Shown in pieces: positions 35,394 to 44,940 of a stretch of 64,000 bases of DNA. Under the pieces are notes generated by a model. It ran no database searches and was not told the DNA's origin. It saw only the letters and a program-made list of their open reading frames with translations. Position 1 is the stretch's first letter; the number at the start of each line of letters is the position of its first letter. The stretch spans positions 19,728 through 83,727 of the forward strand of contig JAFMHL010000010.1 in NCBI GenBank assembly GCA_017854535.1, read 5' to 3'. The position numbers and the translations under genes are program-made. The DNA comes from Nitratireductor sp. (GTDB lineage Bacteria; Pseudomonadota; Alphaproteobacteria; Rhizobiales; Rhizobiaceae).

Positions 35394-35861
35394 ATGAAAC
35401 AATCCAGTCTTGATGAAATCGACCTAAAAATCTTGCGTATTCTGCAAACTGAGCCCGAAATCAACATTCAGGATATCGGTGAGCGGGTCGGCCTGTCTCA
35501 TACCCCGTGCTGGCGGCGTATCCGAAAAATGCAGGATATTGGATTGCTAAAAGGTCGGGTCTGGCTGATAGACCCTGAAAAGGCCGAACTAGATGTTTCT
35601 ATCTTTGTGTTTGTGCGCCTTGACACCCATTCTGCCGAAGTGCTGACTGCATTCGAGTACGCAACGGCTGATATTCCCGAAATCTTGCAATGTTATACGA
35701 TGAGCGGCGAGTTTGATTATCTGCTTCGTGTGGTCGTGCCTTCCGTCCGTGCCTATGAGCGAACCATCAAGGGCAAACTGCTAAAACTGCCAAATGTGGG
35801 CGTGATGAACTCACACTTTGCTTTAAACGAAATCAAAAACTCCACGCTACTTCCGATCTAA
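35394..35861 (+). CDS. Lrp/AsnC family transcriptional regulator
   Basis: A 155-residue Lrp-type regulator: DEIDLKILRILQTEPEINIQDIGERVGLSHTPCWRRIRKM (helix-turn-helix) and a RAM/AsnC_trans ligand domain (ILQCYTMSGEFDYLLRVVVPSVRAYERTI). It precedes the indolepyruvate oxidoreductase gene by 225 bases on the same strand, the usual partner arrangement for amino-acid-responsive control of that gene. The Shine-Dalgarno is weak. Confidence 0.88.
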   Translation: MKQSSLDEIDLKILRILQTEPEINIQDIGERVGLSHTPCWRRIRKMQDIGLLKGRVWLIDPEKAELDVSIFVFVRLDTHSAEVLTAFEYATADIPEILQCYTMSGEFDYLLRVVVPSVRAYERTIKGKLLKLPNVGVMNSHFALNEIKNSTLLPI

Positions 35862-36086
35862 AGACGCTTTAAAAACAGTAGCAACGAGAACGGGATGTTG
35901 TAGAAAAGAGTTTTTCATCCTATCATTCTTCAACAAATAAGCAGCACATCCTATTCTTATGGGTCAGAAGCAAGAAAATTAAATTTGGGTTTCACAAATT
36001 TTGCGCCATACTGTTGTTTGGGAAAAGATTTTTCGGATTCGATGGCAGTGTTGATGCCCGTTCCGTCAAGCGAGGAGAACGAGACT

Positions 36087-39000
36087 ATGGGCGTGAACAA
36101 AACCGGGTTCGATCCAGAGACAGCCATCACCCTCGAAGATAAATACACCGCCACCGAAGGCAAAGTCTTCATGAACGGGACACAGGCGCTGGTTCGCTTG
36201 CCCATGGTTCAAATGCGCCGCGATAAATTGGCGGGTTTAAACACCGGAGCATTTATCTCCGGTTATCGCGGCTCGCCCGTCGGCGGTTTCGACTTTGCAC
36301 TAACCGCAGCACGCAAGCATCTCAAAGATCATGACATTGTCTTTCAGCCCGGCGTAAACGAAGATCTCGCCGCAACAGCCGTATGGGGTTCCCAGCAACT
36401 TAACCTTTCGCCAGGCGCCAAAAAAGATGGCATTATGGGCATGTGGTATGGCAAAGGTCCGGGCGTAGACCGCTGCGGTGATGTATTCAAACACGCCAAC
36501 TCCTTCGGCACATCGCCAAATGGCGGCGTACTGGCCATCGCCGGTGATGACCACAGCGCCAAGTCCTCAACCGTTGCCCATCAGTCTGACCATGCCTTCA
36601 TGTCGGCGATCATGCCGATGCTATTTCCTTCAAGCGTTCAAGAATTCACCGAACTGGGTCTGCTCGGCATTGCTATGTCACGCTATGCTGGCGCTTGGGT
36701 CGGCTTCAAGGTGATTTCCGATACCATCGAAACAACAGGCGTTGTTGATCTGGCTGGCGAACATCGTCAATTCGTGCTGCCCAATGACTTTGAAATGCCC
36801 GATGGCGGGCTGAACATTCGTTGGCCCGATGCTATCCTGGCGCAAGACGAGCGATTGCAGGAATACAAAGGTTATGCAGCCATCGCATTTGCGCGAGCCA
36901 ACAAAATTGACCAATTGGTAATCGATTCACGCAAGCCACGGATCGGCATTGTCTCTTCTGGCAAGGCTTATGAAAATGTGCGCGAGGCTTTGCGCCATCT
37001 TGGGATTGATGAAAAGACAGCTGATAAGATTGGGCTGCGACTATACAAAGTCCGTATGCCTTGGCCATTGGAGCCGGAAGGTATTCGTCATTTCTCCGAG
37101 GGGCTGGAAGAAGTTCTGGTTATCGAAGAGCGTCGTGAGGTTATTGAGCACCAGATCAAGCAGCAATTGTTCAACTGGCGCGCTGATGTGCGTCCCCGCA
37201 TCGTTGGGAAGTTCGACCACAAAGACAACCACATCCTGAAGATGAATGAGGACATTACCTCAGGCGTTGCCCTTCGTGTTATAGCTACCCGCTTGCTGGC
37301 ATTCGATCTTCCTGCTGATTTGGAAAAACGCATCACTGAAAAGCTGGAATATTATAACGAACGCCATGCTAAGAAAGTCAGCCATCTGGCTCCCGTTGCA
37401 AGAACCGCCCATTTCTGCTCGGGTTGTCCGCACAACACATCGACGAAAGTTCCTGATGGAAGCCGTGCTTTCGCAGGCATTGGCTGTCATTTCATGAGCC
37501 TTTGGATGGACCGCAACACTGAGACCTATACCCATATGGGCGGCGAAGGCGTGCCATGGGTCGGGACTTCTCCGTTCACCGATGAAAAGCATGTCTTCGT
37601 CAACTTGGGCGATGGCACCTATTTCCATTCGGGCGTAATGGCGATCCGACAAGCCGTCGCCTCAAAAGCCAATATTACCTATAAACTGCTCTATAACGAT
37701 GCTGTTGCCATGACAGGCGGCCAGAAGATTGATGGCTCGCTCACTGTACCGGAACTTGCTGCCCAGTTAAAAGCTGAGGGCGTCAAAGAACTTTGGTTGG
37801 TCTCAGATGAAATCGAAAAATACAGCGGACTAGATCTTCCAAAAGGCATCCAAATTCGCCATCGAGATGAATTGGAAACTGTTCAAAAACATCTGCGCGA
37901 AGTACCCGGCTGCACCGCGATCATTTACGATCAGACCTGCGCAACCGAAAAACGACGCCGTCGCAAACGCGGCACCATGGTCGATCCAAACAAACGCGTG
38001 ATCATCAATCCTTTGGTTTGCGAAGGCTGTGGTGATTGCTCCGTTCAGTCCAACTGTATTTCCATCGAACCGCTGGAAACTGAATTTGGGCGTAAGCGTC
38101 AGATCAACCAGTCCTCCTGCAATAAAGACTTTTCCTGCGTCAAAGGCTTCTGCCCATCGTTCGTAACAGTAGAAGGCGCACAATTAAAGAAACCAACGCT
38201 ACCGCCGCTTTCGGACGAAAAATTGCCCGACCCGAAAATCGTTGATCTTGCTGATGATAGCTACAACGTAGCAATAACGGGCGTTGGCGGAACAGGCGTT
38301 CTCACTATTGGCGCTATTCTCGGCATGGCCGCCCATATGGAAAACAAAGCTGCCCTCATTCAAGACGTGTCTGGCCTTGCCCAAAAAGGCGGGGCTGTTT
38401 TATCTCATGTCAGAATTTCTACTTCACCAGATATGGTGTCGTCCGCTCAAATCCCTCCGGGCGAAGCAGACTTGTTGATGGCAGCCGATACAGTGGTTGC
38501 CTCAGACAAAGGTCCGATCAATCTCTATTCTGTCCAGCGTACCAAGGCGGTCCTAAACACGCATTTGACACCTGTTTCTACCTTTGTGTTCAACCGCGAT
38601 TTCGATTTTCGTGAGACGGCGGTCATCGACACCATCGCCAAGGGAATCGCTAAAAACCCTGAGAAAGTTGACTTCACCAAATTTGCAGAACTTGTCTGCG
38701 GTGATGCGATTGCAACCAATGTCATGATGCTAGGTTATGCCAGCCAAATGGGCGCATTGCCCGTAGGGGTGGATGCATTAATGCAAGCCATAGAATTGAA
38801 CGGTGTGGCAGTTGCATCCAACAAACTAGCCTTCAACTGGGGCCGCCGTATCGCGGTCAAACCTGATGAAGCCATTCGCCTCCTCAATGAAGCCAATGGT
38901 GCTCCGGGCGAACCTGTAACCCTTGAACAGCTCATTGAGCGCCGTGCGGAGTTTCTTGCTGGCTATCAAGATGCCGCCTATGCGGCGCGCTACCGTTCAC

Positions 39001-39593
39001 TGGTAGAAAAGGTGCAGCAAGCGGAAGCCAAGCTTGGAAAGAAACGTGACCTGACCAATGCGGTCATCCGGTTCTATTTCAAACTCATGGCTTACAAGGA
39101 CGAGTATGAAGTTGCACGTCTCTATACCGATGGAAGTTTTGAGAAACATTTGAAGAAGACATTCGATGGCGATCTCAAACTGACCTTCAACCTTGCGCCT
39201 CCGATCTTCTCGGGCAAGCCGTTACCAAATGGTCGCCCGCGCAAAAAAGAATACGGTCAATATATGATGCCCGTCTTCAAGCTGTTGGCAAAGATGAAAC
39301 GCTTTCGCGGCGGTACATTTGACGTGTTTGGTTATTCAGCAGAGCGCAAAATGGAACGGCGCTTGATCAGCGATTATCAGGCCATGATCGAAAGCCTTCT
39401 GCCAAACTTAAATGCGGATAATCATCGTTTCGCCACGGCATTGGCACGTTACCCTGATGAAATTAGGGGTTATGGCGTGGTCAAAGAAACGGCTGTTGAA
39501 AAAGCTGAAAAGAACAAGGCAACACTGCTGGCGCAATTCAAGAACCCGCCCGCAATCACAGCTGAAGAAAAAGCAATGGAAGCCGCCGAGTAA
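36087..39593 (+). CDS. Indolepyruvate:ferredoxin oxidoreductase, fused subunits
   Basis: An 1168-residue fused enzyme oxidising aryl-pyruvates (indole-, phenyl-, hydroxyphenylpyruvate) to aryl-acetyl-CoA with ferredoxin. It has an N-terminal pyrimidine-binding domain, a TPP domain (CSGCPHNTS, then GDGTYFHSG), a cysteine-rich cluster around residues 645-690 (CEGCGDCSVQSNC, then CVKGFCPSF), and a C-terminal gamma domain (GVGGTGVLTIGAILG). ATG at 36087 has GAGGAG eight bases upstream, so the extension to 35985 is rejected. Its phenylacetyl-CoA product feeds the paa cluster in this window. Confidence 0.92.
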   Translation: MGVNKTGFDPETAITLEDKYTATEGKVFMNGTQALVRLPMVQMRRDKLAGLNTGAFISGYRGSPVGGFDFALTAARKHLKDHDIVFQPGVNEDLAATAVWGSQQLNLSPGAKKDGIMGMWYGKGPGVDRCGDVFKHANSFGTSPNGGVLAIAGDDHSAKSSTVAHQSDHAFMSAIMPMLFPSSVQEFTELGLLGIAMSRYAGAWVGFKVISDTIETTGVVDLAGEHRQFVLPNDFEMPDGGLNIRWPDAILAQDERLQEYKGYAAIAFARANKIDQLVIDSRKPRIGIVSSGKAYENVREALRHLGIDEKTADKIGLRLYKVRMPWPLEPEGIRHFSEGLEEVLVIEERREVIEHQIKQQLFNWRADVRPRIVGKFDHKDNHILKMNEDITSGVALRVIATRLLAFDLPADLEKRITEKLEYYNERHAKKVSHLAPVARTAHFCSGCPHNTSTKVPDGSRAFAGIGCHFMSLWMDRNTETYTHMGGEGVPWVGTSPFTDEKHVFVNLGDGTYFHSGVMAIRQAVASKANITYKLLYNDAVAMTGGQKIDGSLTVPELAAQLKAEGVKELWLVSDEIEKYSGLDLPKGIQIRHRDELETVQKHLREVPGCTAIIYDQTCATEKRRRRKRGTMVDPNKRVIINPLVCEGCGDCSVQSNCISIEPLETEFGRKRQINQSSCNKDFSCVKGFCPSFVTVEGAQLKKPTLPPLSDEKLPDPKIVDLADDSYNVAITGVGGTGVLTIGAILGMAAHMENKAALIQDVSGLAQKGGAVLSHVRISTSPDMVSSAQIPPGEADLLMAADTVVASDKGPINLYSVQRTKAVLNTHLTPVSTFVFNRDFDFRETAVIDTIAKGIAKNPEKVDFTKFAELVCGDAIATNVMMLGYASQMGALPVGVDALMQAIELNGVAVASNKLAFNWGRRIAVKPDEAIRLLNEANGAPGEPVTLEQLIERRAEFLAGYQDAAYAARYRSLVEKVQQAEAKLGKKRDLTNAVIRFYFKLMAYKDEYEVARLYTDGSFEKHLKKTFDGDLKLTFNLAPPIFSGKPLPNGRPRKKEYGQYMMPVFKLLAKMKRFRGGTFDVFGYSAERKMERRLISDYQAMIESLLPNLNADNHRFATALARYPDEIRGYGVVKETAVEKAEKNKATLLAQFKNPPAITAEEKAMEAAE

Positions 39594-39628
39594 TTTTGAA
39601 TTGAGCCTTTGGCCAATCGCCCAAACTT

Positions 39629-39654
39629 AAAGGTCCGGTTTATCCGGGCCTTTT
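39629..39654 (+). terminator. Rho-independent terminator after the oxidoreductase
   Basis: AAAGGTCCGG (39629-39638) pairs with CCGGGCCTTT (39644-39653), with one G-U pair, then TTTT. It overlaps the 3' coding end of the convergent DUF4031 gene. Confidence 0.75.
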
Positions 39655-39963
39655 CATTGGAAGTTTCGGGTGTAAATCTTTTTGGTGCTTATGCAAACTT
39701 GCTCTGGGCACCCGAACCCTTCTGAACAATTCAACAATCTCTTTGCGTTCAGCAGCCACTGCACCCAAGCGCAAAGCCCTATCACGCTCAAATCCGGTTA
39801 TATCATAATGGGGCGCGGTCGTTTTTGGCGGACCTTGGTATGATGACAATTGCAGACCAAGCCGAAAGGCAAAGCCATGCAATTCATCGATATCATCCGC
39901 CATTAAATGACACCATTTGCGCCCTTTCCAGACCCAAATGGCATCATCAACATAGACGGTCAA
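39640..39963 (-). CDS. DUF4031 domain protein
   Basis: A 107-residue protein beginning MTVYVDDAIWVWKGRKW, the conserved opening of DUF4031, with DDIDELHGFAFRLGL and PHYDITGFERDRALRLGAV. The start is TTG, with CAGGTC seven bases upstream. The function of the family is unknown. It follows fadD by 15 bases on the same strand and may be cotranscribed. Confidence 0.8.
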   Translation of the reverse strand: MTVYVDDAIWVWKGRKWCHLMADDIDELHGFAFRLGLQLSSYQGPPKTTAPHYDITGFERDRALRLGAVAAERKEIVELFRRVRVPRASLHKHQKDLHPKLPMKRPG

Positions 39964-39978
39964 AACAGACCTGCTAAC

Positions 39979-41760
39979 TTAATCGCGTAGTTCACGACGA
40001 AGAATTTTACCGACATTGGTTTTCGGCAACTCATCTTTGAAGATCACATATTTGGGACGCTTGTAATTGGTTAGCCCTTTAGCACACCAGTCCTTCACAT
40101 CCTGTTCTGTCAGCGATTGATCCGTTTTCACCACGAACAATTTAACCACTTCGCCTGAATGCTCGTCAGGGGCAGCAACAGCCGCCGCTTCCAAAATACC
40201 CTCGTGAGAAGCCGCTACTTCCTCGATTTCATTTGGATAAACATTAAAGCCAGAAACAAGAATCATGTCCTTCTTGCGGTCAACAATCTTCGTGAAACCG
40301 CGCTCATCCATGAAGCCCATATCGCCAGATTTGAAGAAGCCATCTTTTGCCATAACCTTGGCAGTCTCGTCAGGACGGTTCCAATAACCGACCATCACCT
40401 GCGGTCCCTTGATGCAAATCTCACCGACTTCGCCCAGCGGCAAGTCTTTGCCGTCATCATCGCGGATAGCAATAGACGTTCCTGGAATTGGAACCCCGAT
40501 TGTTCCTGAAAATGACTTCGCATCAAACGGATTGGACGTCGCAACAGGAGAGGTTTCTGATAGGCCATACCCCTCAGAAATACTGCATCCTGTCAGCGCT
40601 TGCCATTTTTCGGCCACCGGACGTTGAACTGCCATGCCACCGCCAAGGGTCAAGGTCAGCGGTTTGAAATTCAATTTCCTGAATTCCTCATTGTTCAACA
40701 ACGCATTAAACAAAGTATTCAAACCTGGGAATGCATGAAACTCATATTTGCCAAGCTCTTTGACAAAACCAGGAATATCTCTTGGATTAGGAATCAAGAT
40801 GTTATGTGCACCCTGCTCCATACCCATAATCGCGTTCACAGTCAGCGCGAAAATATGATAGAGCGGCAAAGCGCAGATATATGTCAGGTTATCAGGGCGA
40901 CCACTTTCGCGATAAGCCACTTCCACCCAATGGGTGTTTTGCTCGGCATTTGACAGCACGTTTGAGTTGCTCAACGCAGCACCTTTTGAAACGCCCGTTG
41001 TGCCACCCGTATATTGCAAAAATGCCGGATCATCATGGCCCGTTTCAACCGTAGAAAACGAACCGCCATTGCCATTGATAACAGCCTTGTAAGCTGTATG
41101 GCCCGGCAAAGACCAAGCCGGAACCATCTTCTTAACCTTGCGAACCACAAGATTAACGATGGCGCCTTTTAGGCCACCCATCTGATCGCCCATGGCTGTC
41201 ACGACAACATGCTTCACATCGGTTTTAGCAATCACTTGTTGGAGCGTATTGGCAAAATTTTCGAGAATGAAAATTGCTTTTGCGCCACTGTCTTTTAGCT
41301 GATGCTCCAACTCGCGAGGCGTATAAAGCGGGTTCACATTGACCACTGTGCAGCCCGCCCGCAAAATGCCCATCATAACCGCAGGATACTGCAAAATATT
41401 TGGCATCATGATCGCAACACGATCGCCTTTGGAAAGGCCGTGAGCTGTTAACCAGGCACCAACGATGGAAGATTGATCGTGAAGTTCTGAAAAGCTGATG
41501 GTTTTACCCATGCAGGTAAAGGCAGGTTTTGAGCCAAACCGCTTGCAGCTGTCTTCCAACAATGCAGCCACAGAATTATATTTCAAAGGACCAATATCAG
41601 TCGGAACGCCTTTTGGATAAGAGGCCAACCATGGCTTCGCATCATAAGGAGACTTTGCCGATGTTTTTGGTTTCGCTTTTTTCGCTGCCGGCTTTGCTGA
41701 TGCCTTTTTGGTGACTGCTGTTTTTTTAACCGTCTTGGACGGTGTCGGTTTCGTTGCCAT
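39979..41760 (-). CDS. fadD: Long-chain fatty acid-CoA ligase with lysine-rich N-terminal tail
   Basis: A 593-residue FadD-type ligase activating fatty acids for beta-oxidation. Motifs are YTGGTTGVSKGAALS (P-loop), EGYGLSETSP, FFKSGDMGFMDERGF with DRKKDMILVSGFNVYPNEIE, and LPKTNVGKILRRELRD at the C-terminus. The first ~40 residues are Lys/Ala/Pro-rich repeats (KKTAVTKKASAKPAAKKAK) resembling a histone H1-like tail, unusual for FadD. A LiuR-like box lies 109 bases upstream. Confidence 0.92.
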   Translation of the reverse strand: MATKPTPSKTVKKTAVTKKASAKPAAKKAKPKTSAKSPYDAKPWLASYPKGVPTDIGPLKYNSVAALLEDSCKRFGSKPAFTCMGKTISFSELHDQSSIVGAWLTAHGLSKGDRVAIMMPNILQYPAVMMGILRAGCTVVNVNPLYTPRELEHQLKDSGAKAIFILENFANTLQQVIAKTDVKHVVVTAMGDQMGGLKGAIVNLVVRKVKKMVPAWSLPGHTAYKAVINGNGGSFSTVETGHDDPAFLQYTGGTTGVSKGAALSNSNVLSNAEQNTHWVEVAYRESGRPDNLTYICALPLYHIFALTVNAIMGMEQGAHNILIPNPRDIPGFVKELGKYEFHAFPGLNTLFNALLNNEEFRKLNFKPLTLTLGGGMAVQRPVAEKWQALTGCSISEGYGLSETSPVATSNPFDAKSFSGTIGVPIPGTSIAIRDDDGKDLPLGEVGEICIKGPQVMVGYWNRPDETAKVMAKDGFFKSGDMGFMDERGFTKIVDRKKDMILVSGFNVYPNEIEEVAASHEGILEAAAVAAPDEHSGEVVKLFVVKTDQSLTEQDVKDWCAKGLTNYKRPKYVIFKDELPKTNVGKILRRELRD

Positions 41761-41868
41761 TATATCCTCCCGAAGTCTGGCTTAAATCTTAGTATTACGC
41801 ATATAGGAATTGTATCTGTGCAATTTCAAAAATAAACGCACAATTTCATAATCTCTTTTACATGCAGA

Positions 41869-41884
41869 GTTACGTTTACGTCAA
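41869..41884. promoter_or_regulatory. LiuR-like operator upstream of fadD
   Basis: GTTACGTTTACGTCAA, an imperfect inverted repeat matching the reverse complement of the box at 28953-28968 in 14 of 16 positions. It lies in the intergenic region upstream of fadD (start 41760) and beyond the end of fghA. Confidence 0.6.
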
Positions 41885-41909
41885 TGTGAACAAACGCGAA
41901 TGTTTAAGC

Positions 41910-42743
41910 TCAACTTAGCCGCTTAGCATGCCAGGCAATGTGATCTTCCATAAACGTGGAAATGAAGTTGTAAGAATGGTCATATCCCTCTTGCATCCTC
42001 ATGGTCAGCGCAATGCCAGCTTTTGCGCAAGCAGCTTCCAAAACCTTAGGGCGCAAGCCCTCTTCCAGAAAACTGTCAGCAAGTCCTTGATCAACCAAAA
42101 ACTCAGGAAACTTAGCACCGTCTTCAATCAACAGACTAGCATCATATTGACGCCAGCTCGTATGATCTGGTCCAAGATATTTTTCAAACGAGGCTGCTGA
42201 CCAAGCCGATTGGGATGGCTGGCAGATAGGGGCAAAAGCCGAACAGCTTTTAAATCTGTCTGGATTATTAAGAGCAATGGTTAAAGCCCCATGTCCACCC
42301 ATAGAATGTCCGGTAATGCCTTGATTACTCATATCCGCGTTGAACTGTTCACCTATCAGTTTTGGCAATTCTTCTATCAGGTAAGAATACATCTGATAGT
42401 TTTTCGCATAAGGCGCTTGCGTCGCATCAACATAAAATCCCGCGCCTGAACCGAACTGCCAGTTATCCGGCTCATCCGCAACACCTTCACCACGTGGGCT
42501 GGTATCGGGACAAACCATAATAATGCCGTGCTTAGCAGCGGCGCGACGATATTCGCCTTTGTCCATGACATTGGCATGATTACAAGTAAGCCCAGACAAA
42601 TACCACAGCATCGGACACTTTTGCGTTTCTGCCTGCGGTGGCACAAAAACAGCAAATGTCATCTCGCAGTTAGTGGATTTTGAATCATGGGAATAAACGC
42701 CCTGAATACCCCCATGGGATTTACTGGTAGAAACTGTTTTCAT
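41910..42743 (-). CDS. fghA: S-formylglutathione hydrolase
   Basis: A 277-residue esterase-D-type serine hydrolase completing glutathione-dependent formaldehyde oxidation to formate. The nucleophile lies in GHSMGGHGAL, with YLSGLTCNHANVMDKG, PDTSPRG and GYDHSYNFI (His) typical of the family. ATG at 42752 overlaps the upstream stop, but AAGG sits directly against it; the same AAGG is nine bases from the ATG at 42743, which also gives the usual length. Last gene of the adhC operon. Confidence 0.93.
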   Translation of the reverse strand: MKTVSTSKSHGGIQGVYSHDSKSTNCEMTFAVFVPPQAETQKCPMLWYLSGLTCNHANVMDKGEYRRAAAKHGIIMVCPDTSPRGEGVADEPDNWQFGSGAGFYVDATQAPYAKNYQMYSYLIEELPKLIGEQFNADMSNQGITGHSMGGHGALTIALNNPDRFKSCSAFAPICQPSQSAWSAASFEKYLGPDHTSWRQYDASLLIEDGAKFPEFLVDQGLADSFLEEGLRPKVLEAACAKAGIALTMRMQEGYDHSYNFISTFMEDHIAWHAKRLS

Positions 42744-42748
42744 GTTAG

Positions 42749-43201
42749 TCATCCTTGTTGCTGCGCCAAACGCACCAGTTTATCCATGGCTTGCAAAAAA
42801 TTAGATCTATCACGCGCACTGAATGGCGCATTATACCCTTTGATCTCACCTGCCTCACGCAAGTGCTGATTGAAATCCCGCATGCCCGATTGAACACCAA
42901 TCGTCTCAGGCGTGAAAAGCTTGCCTGTTGGCCCAGTCACATGAACGCCTTTTTCCACAAGGCGCACAGCCAGCGGAACATCCGCCGTAATGGCAATATC
43001 GCCAGCAACCGCATTATCAACAATCCAGTCATCAGCCGCATCAAAAGCGCCAGATACCGTGATCATCTTCACCATTGGATCGCGCGAAGGTCTAAGCCCC
43101 GTATTGGCAACCATTACCACAGGCAACGAGCAACGCTCGGCAACCTTCAGCACTTCAGGTTTTACCGGACAGGCATCTGCATCAACGTAAATAGTAGCCA
43201 T
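42749..43201 (-). CDS. UPF0178 (YaiI/YqxD) family protein
   Basis: A 150-residue YaiI/YqxD protein with the conserved start MATIYVDADACPVKPEVLKVAER and DWIVDNAVAGDIAITADVPLA. The fold is PIN/NYN-like with a cluster of Asp residues suggesting metal-dependent nuclease chemistry; no proven function. It sits 7 bases after the XRE regulator and overlaps the start region of fghA, so it is embedded in the formaldehyde operon. Confidence 0.88.
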   Translation of the reverse strand: MATIYVDADACPVKPEVLKVAERCSLPVVMVANTGLRPSRDPMVKMITVSGAFDAADDWIVDNAVAGDIAITADVPLAVRLVEKGVHVTGPTGKLFTPETIGVQSGMRDFNQHLREAGEIKGYNAPFSARDRSNFLQAMDKLVRLAQQQG

Positions 43202-43208
43202 ATTTAGA

Positions 43209-43598
43209 TTAGGTCGCTTCTTTTTTCACAAGTCTATCAAGAGCTATTTCGATGTTTTCAATCGCCTCAGTCGTTTGATCTCGCATGGCTTTTATCTGAA
43301 CAAGTTGCTTTCGAATTAGACGAACCTCATCAGAAATCCCATCTACATCCGGCGCTTCGCCAACTCCACCGAGCAACCAGCTTGGACTAACGCCGATCAT
43401 GCCGGCAACTCTCATTAGATGGTGGGCCCGCGGCGCTGAACGATCACTCTCCCATGCCTCTACTGTTGATTTCTTGACACCTAATGTCTTGGCAACTTCA
43501 GAAGCACTTATGCTGCTTGCTTCCATTGCGCGGGAAATCCTGTTTCCCAACGTGTCTGAATCGGCGGATAGATCAAAAATGCTAGCTCTGGTGGGCAT
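43209..43598 (-). CDS. XRE-family helix-turn-helix regulator
   Basis: A 129-residue regulator with one HTH_3 domain (GNRISRAMEASSISASEVAKTLGVKKSTVEAWES) and a C-terminal helical, probably coiled-coil, segment. ATG at 43598 follows GGGAGG; the longer frame to 43652 is rejected. It lies between adhC and UPF0178 on the same strand, and could regulate the formaldehyde operon, but no operator is evident. Confidence 0.82.
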   Translation of the reverse strand: MPTRASIFDLSADSDTLGNRISRAMEASSISASEVAKTLGVKKSTVEAWESDRSAPRAHHLMRVAGMIGVSPSWLLGGVGEAPDVDGISDEVRLIRKQLVQIKAMRDQTTEAIENIEIALDRLVKKEAT

Positions 43599-43660
43599 GT
43601 CATCGCCTCCCTGTTTCAAATGCGAATTTTCGAGAATAAGCAACCCTCGCATAGATACAC

Positions 43661-44770
43661 TTAAAACACTACCACGCTTCTGATGCTCTTGCCTTCGTGC
43701 ATGAGATCAAAACCCTTATTGATGTCTTCTAGTTTCAGTGTATGGGTGATCATTGGATCAATATCAATCTTGCCATCCATATACCAGTCGACAATCTTTG
43801 GAACATCCGTCCGCCCTCTCGCGCCGCCAAAGGCAGTGCCGCGCCAAGAGCGTCCTGTAACCAATTGGAACGGACGAGTAGATATTTCCTGACCTGCACC
43901 AGCAACGCCGATAATGATCGATTCACCCCAACCCTTGTGGCAGCATTCCAGCGCCTGACGCATGACTTTCACATTGCCAATACATTCAAAGGAATAATCC
44001 GCTCCACCATTCGTAAGCTCAACCAAATGATTGACCAGATTATCGCCATGATCATTTGGATTGACAAAATGGGTCATTCCGAACTTGCGGCCCCACTCTT
44101 CTTTGTCATTGTTCATATCAACGCCAACAATCATATTGGCACCAGCAAGGCGCGCGCCCTGAATAACGTTGAGGCCAATACCACCGAGGCCGAACACAAC
44201 TACATTGGAACCAACTTCTACTTTGGCAGTATTGATAACAGCGCCAATACCTGTCGTCACACCACAGCCGATATAGCAAATCTTATCGAATGGCGCTGCC
44301 TTGTTGACTTTCGCCAAAGCAATTTCAGGCAAAACCGTGTGATTGGCAAAAGTTGAGCAGCCCATATAATGCAGGATTTTCTCACCCTTGTAAGAAAAGC
44401 GCGACGTACCATTCGGCATCAAACCCTGCCCCTGTGTCGTGCGGATCGCCTGACAAAGATTTGTCTTCGGATTGAGGCAATATTCGCATTCACGGCATTC
44501 TGGCGTATAAAGTGGGATAACATGATCGCCGGGCTTCAGCGATGTTACGCCTGCGCCAACCTCTAAAACAACACCAGCGCCTTCATGGCCCAAAATTGCA
44601 GGAAACGCGCCTTCGGGGTCTGCGCCTGAGCGGGTAAATTCATCTGTATGACAGATTCCAGTCGCCTTGATCTCTACAAGAACTTCACCAGCCTGTGGAC
44701 CTTCCAGATCGACCTCGACAATTTCCAATGGTTTTCCTGCCTCAAAGGCTACAGCGGCACGTGTTTTCAT
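43661..44770 (-). CDS. frmA: S-(hydroxymethyl)glutathione dehydrogenase / class III alcohol dehydrogenase
   Basis: A 369-residue zinc-dependent dehydrogenase oxidising S-hydroxymethylglutathione to S-formylglutathione. Catalytic zinc ligands C40 and H62 (GICHTDE, GHEGAG) and structural zinc ligands C92, C95, C98 and C106 ([16 protein letters not shown]) are present, followed by the NAD fold [12 protein letters not shown]. It is the first gene of a formaldehyde-detoxification operon ending with fghA. Confidence 0.95.
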   Translation of the reverse strand: MKTRAAVAFEAGKPLEIVEVDLEGPQAGEVLVEIKATGICHTDEFTRSGADPEGAFPAILGHEGAGVVLEVGAGVTSLKPGDHVIPLYTPECRECEYCLNPKTNLCQAIRTTQGQGLMPNGTSRFSYKGEKILHYMGCSTFANHTVLPEIALAKVNKAAPFDKICYIGCGVTTGIGAVINTAKVEVGSNVVVFGLGGIGLNVIQGARLAGANMIVGVDMNNDKEEWGRKFGMTHFVNPNDHGDNLVNHLVELTNGGADYSFECIGNVKVMRQALECCHKGWGESIIIGVAGAGQEISTRPFQLVTGRSWRGTAFGGARGRTDVPKIVDWYMDGKIDIDPMITHTLKLEDINKGFDLMHEGKSIRSVVVF

Positions 44771-44940
44771 GAGTTTCTCCCGGTAATAATAAGCTGCGCC
44801 AAACTAAACACGGAAATCAAGGGGAGCAAGGGTGCATTCCAGTTTCAAAAGGAAAATGTGATTTTTTTGCTTGTTCAAGGGCCTAAGATTTCAATCCAAC
44901 TGGTCTTATAGATATACGCTGCTTCCAATAAGGAAGGATC

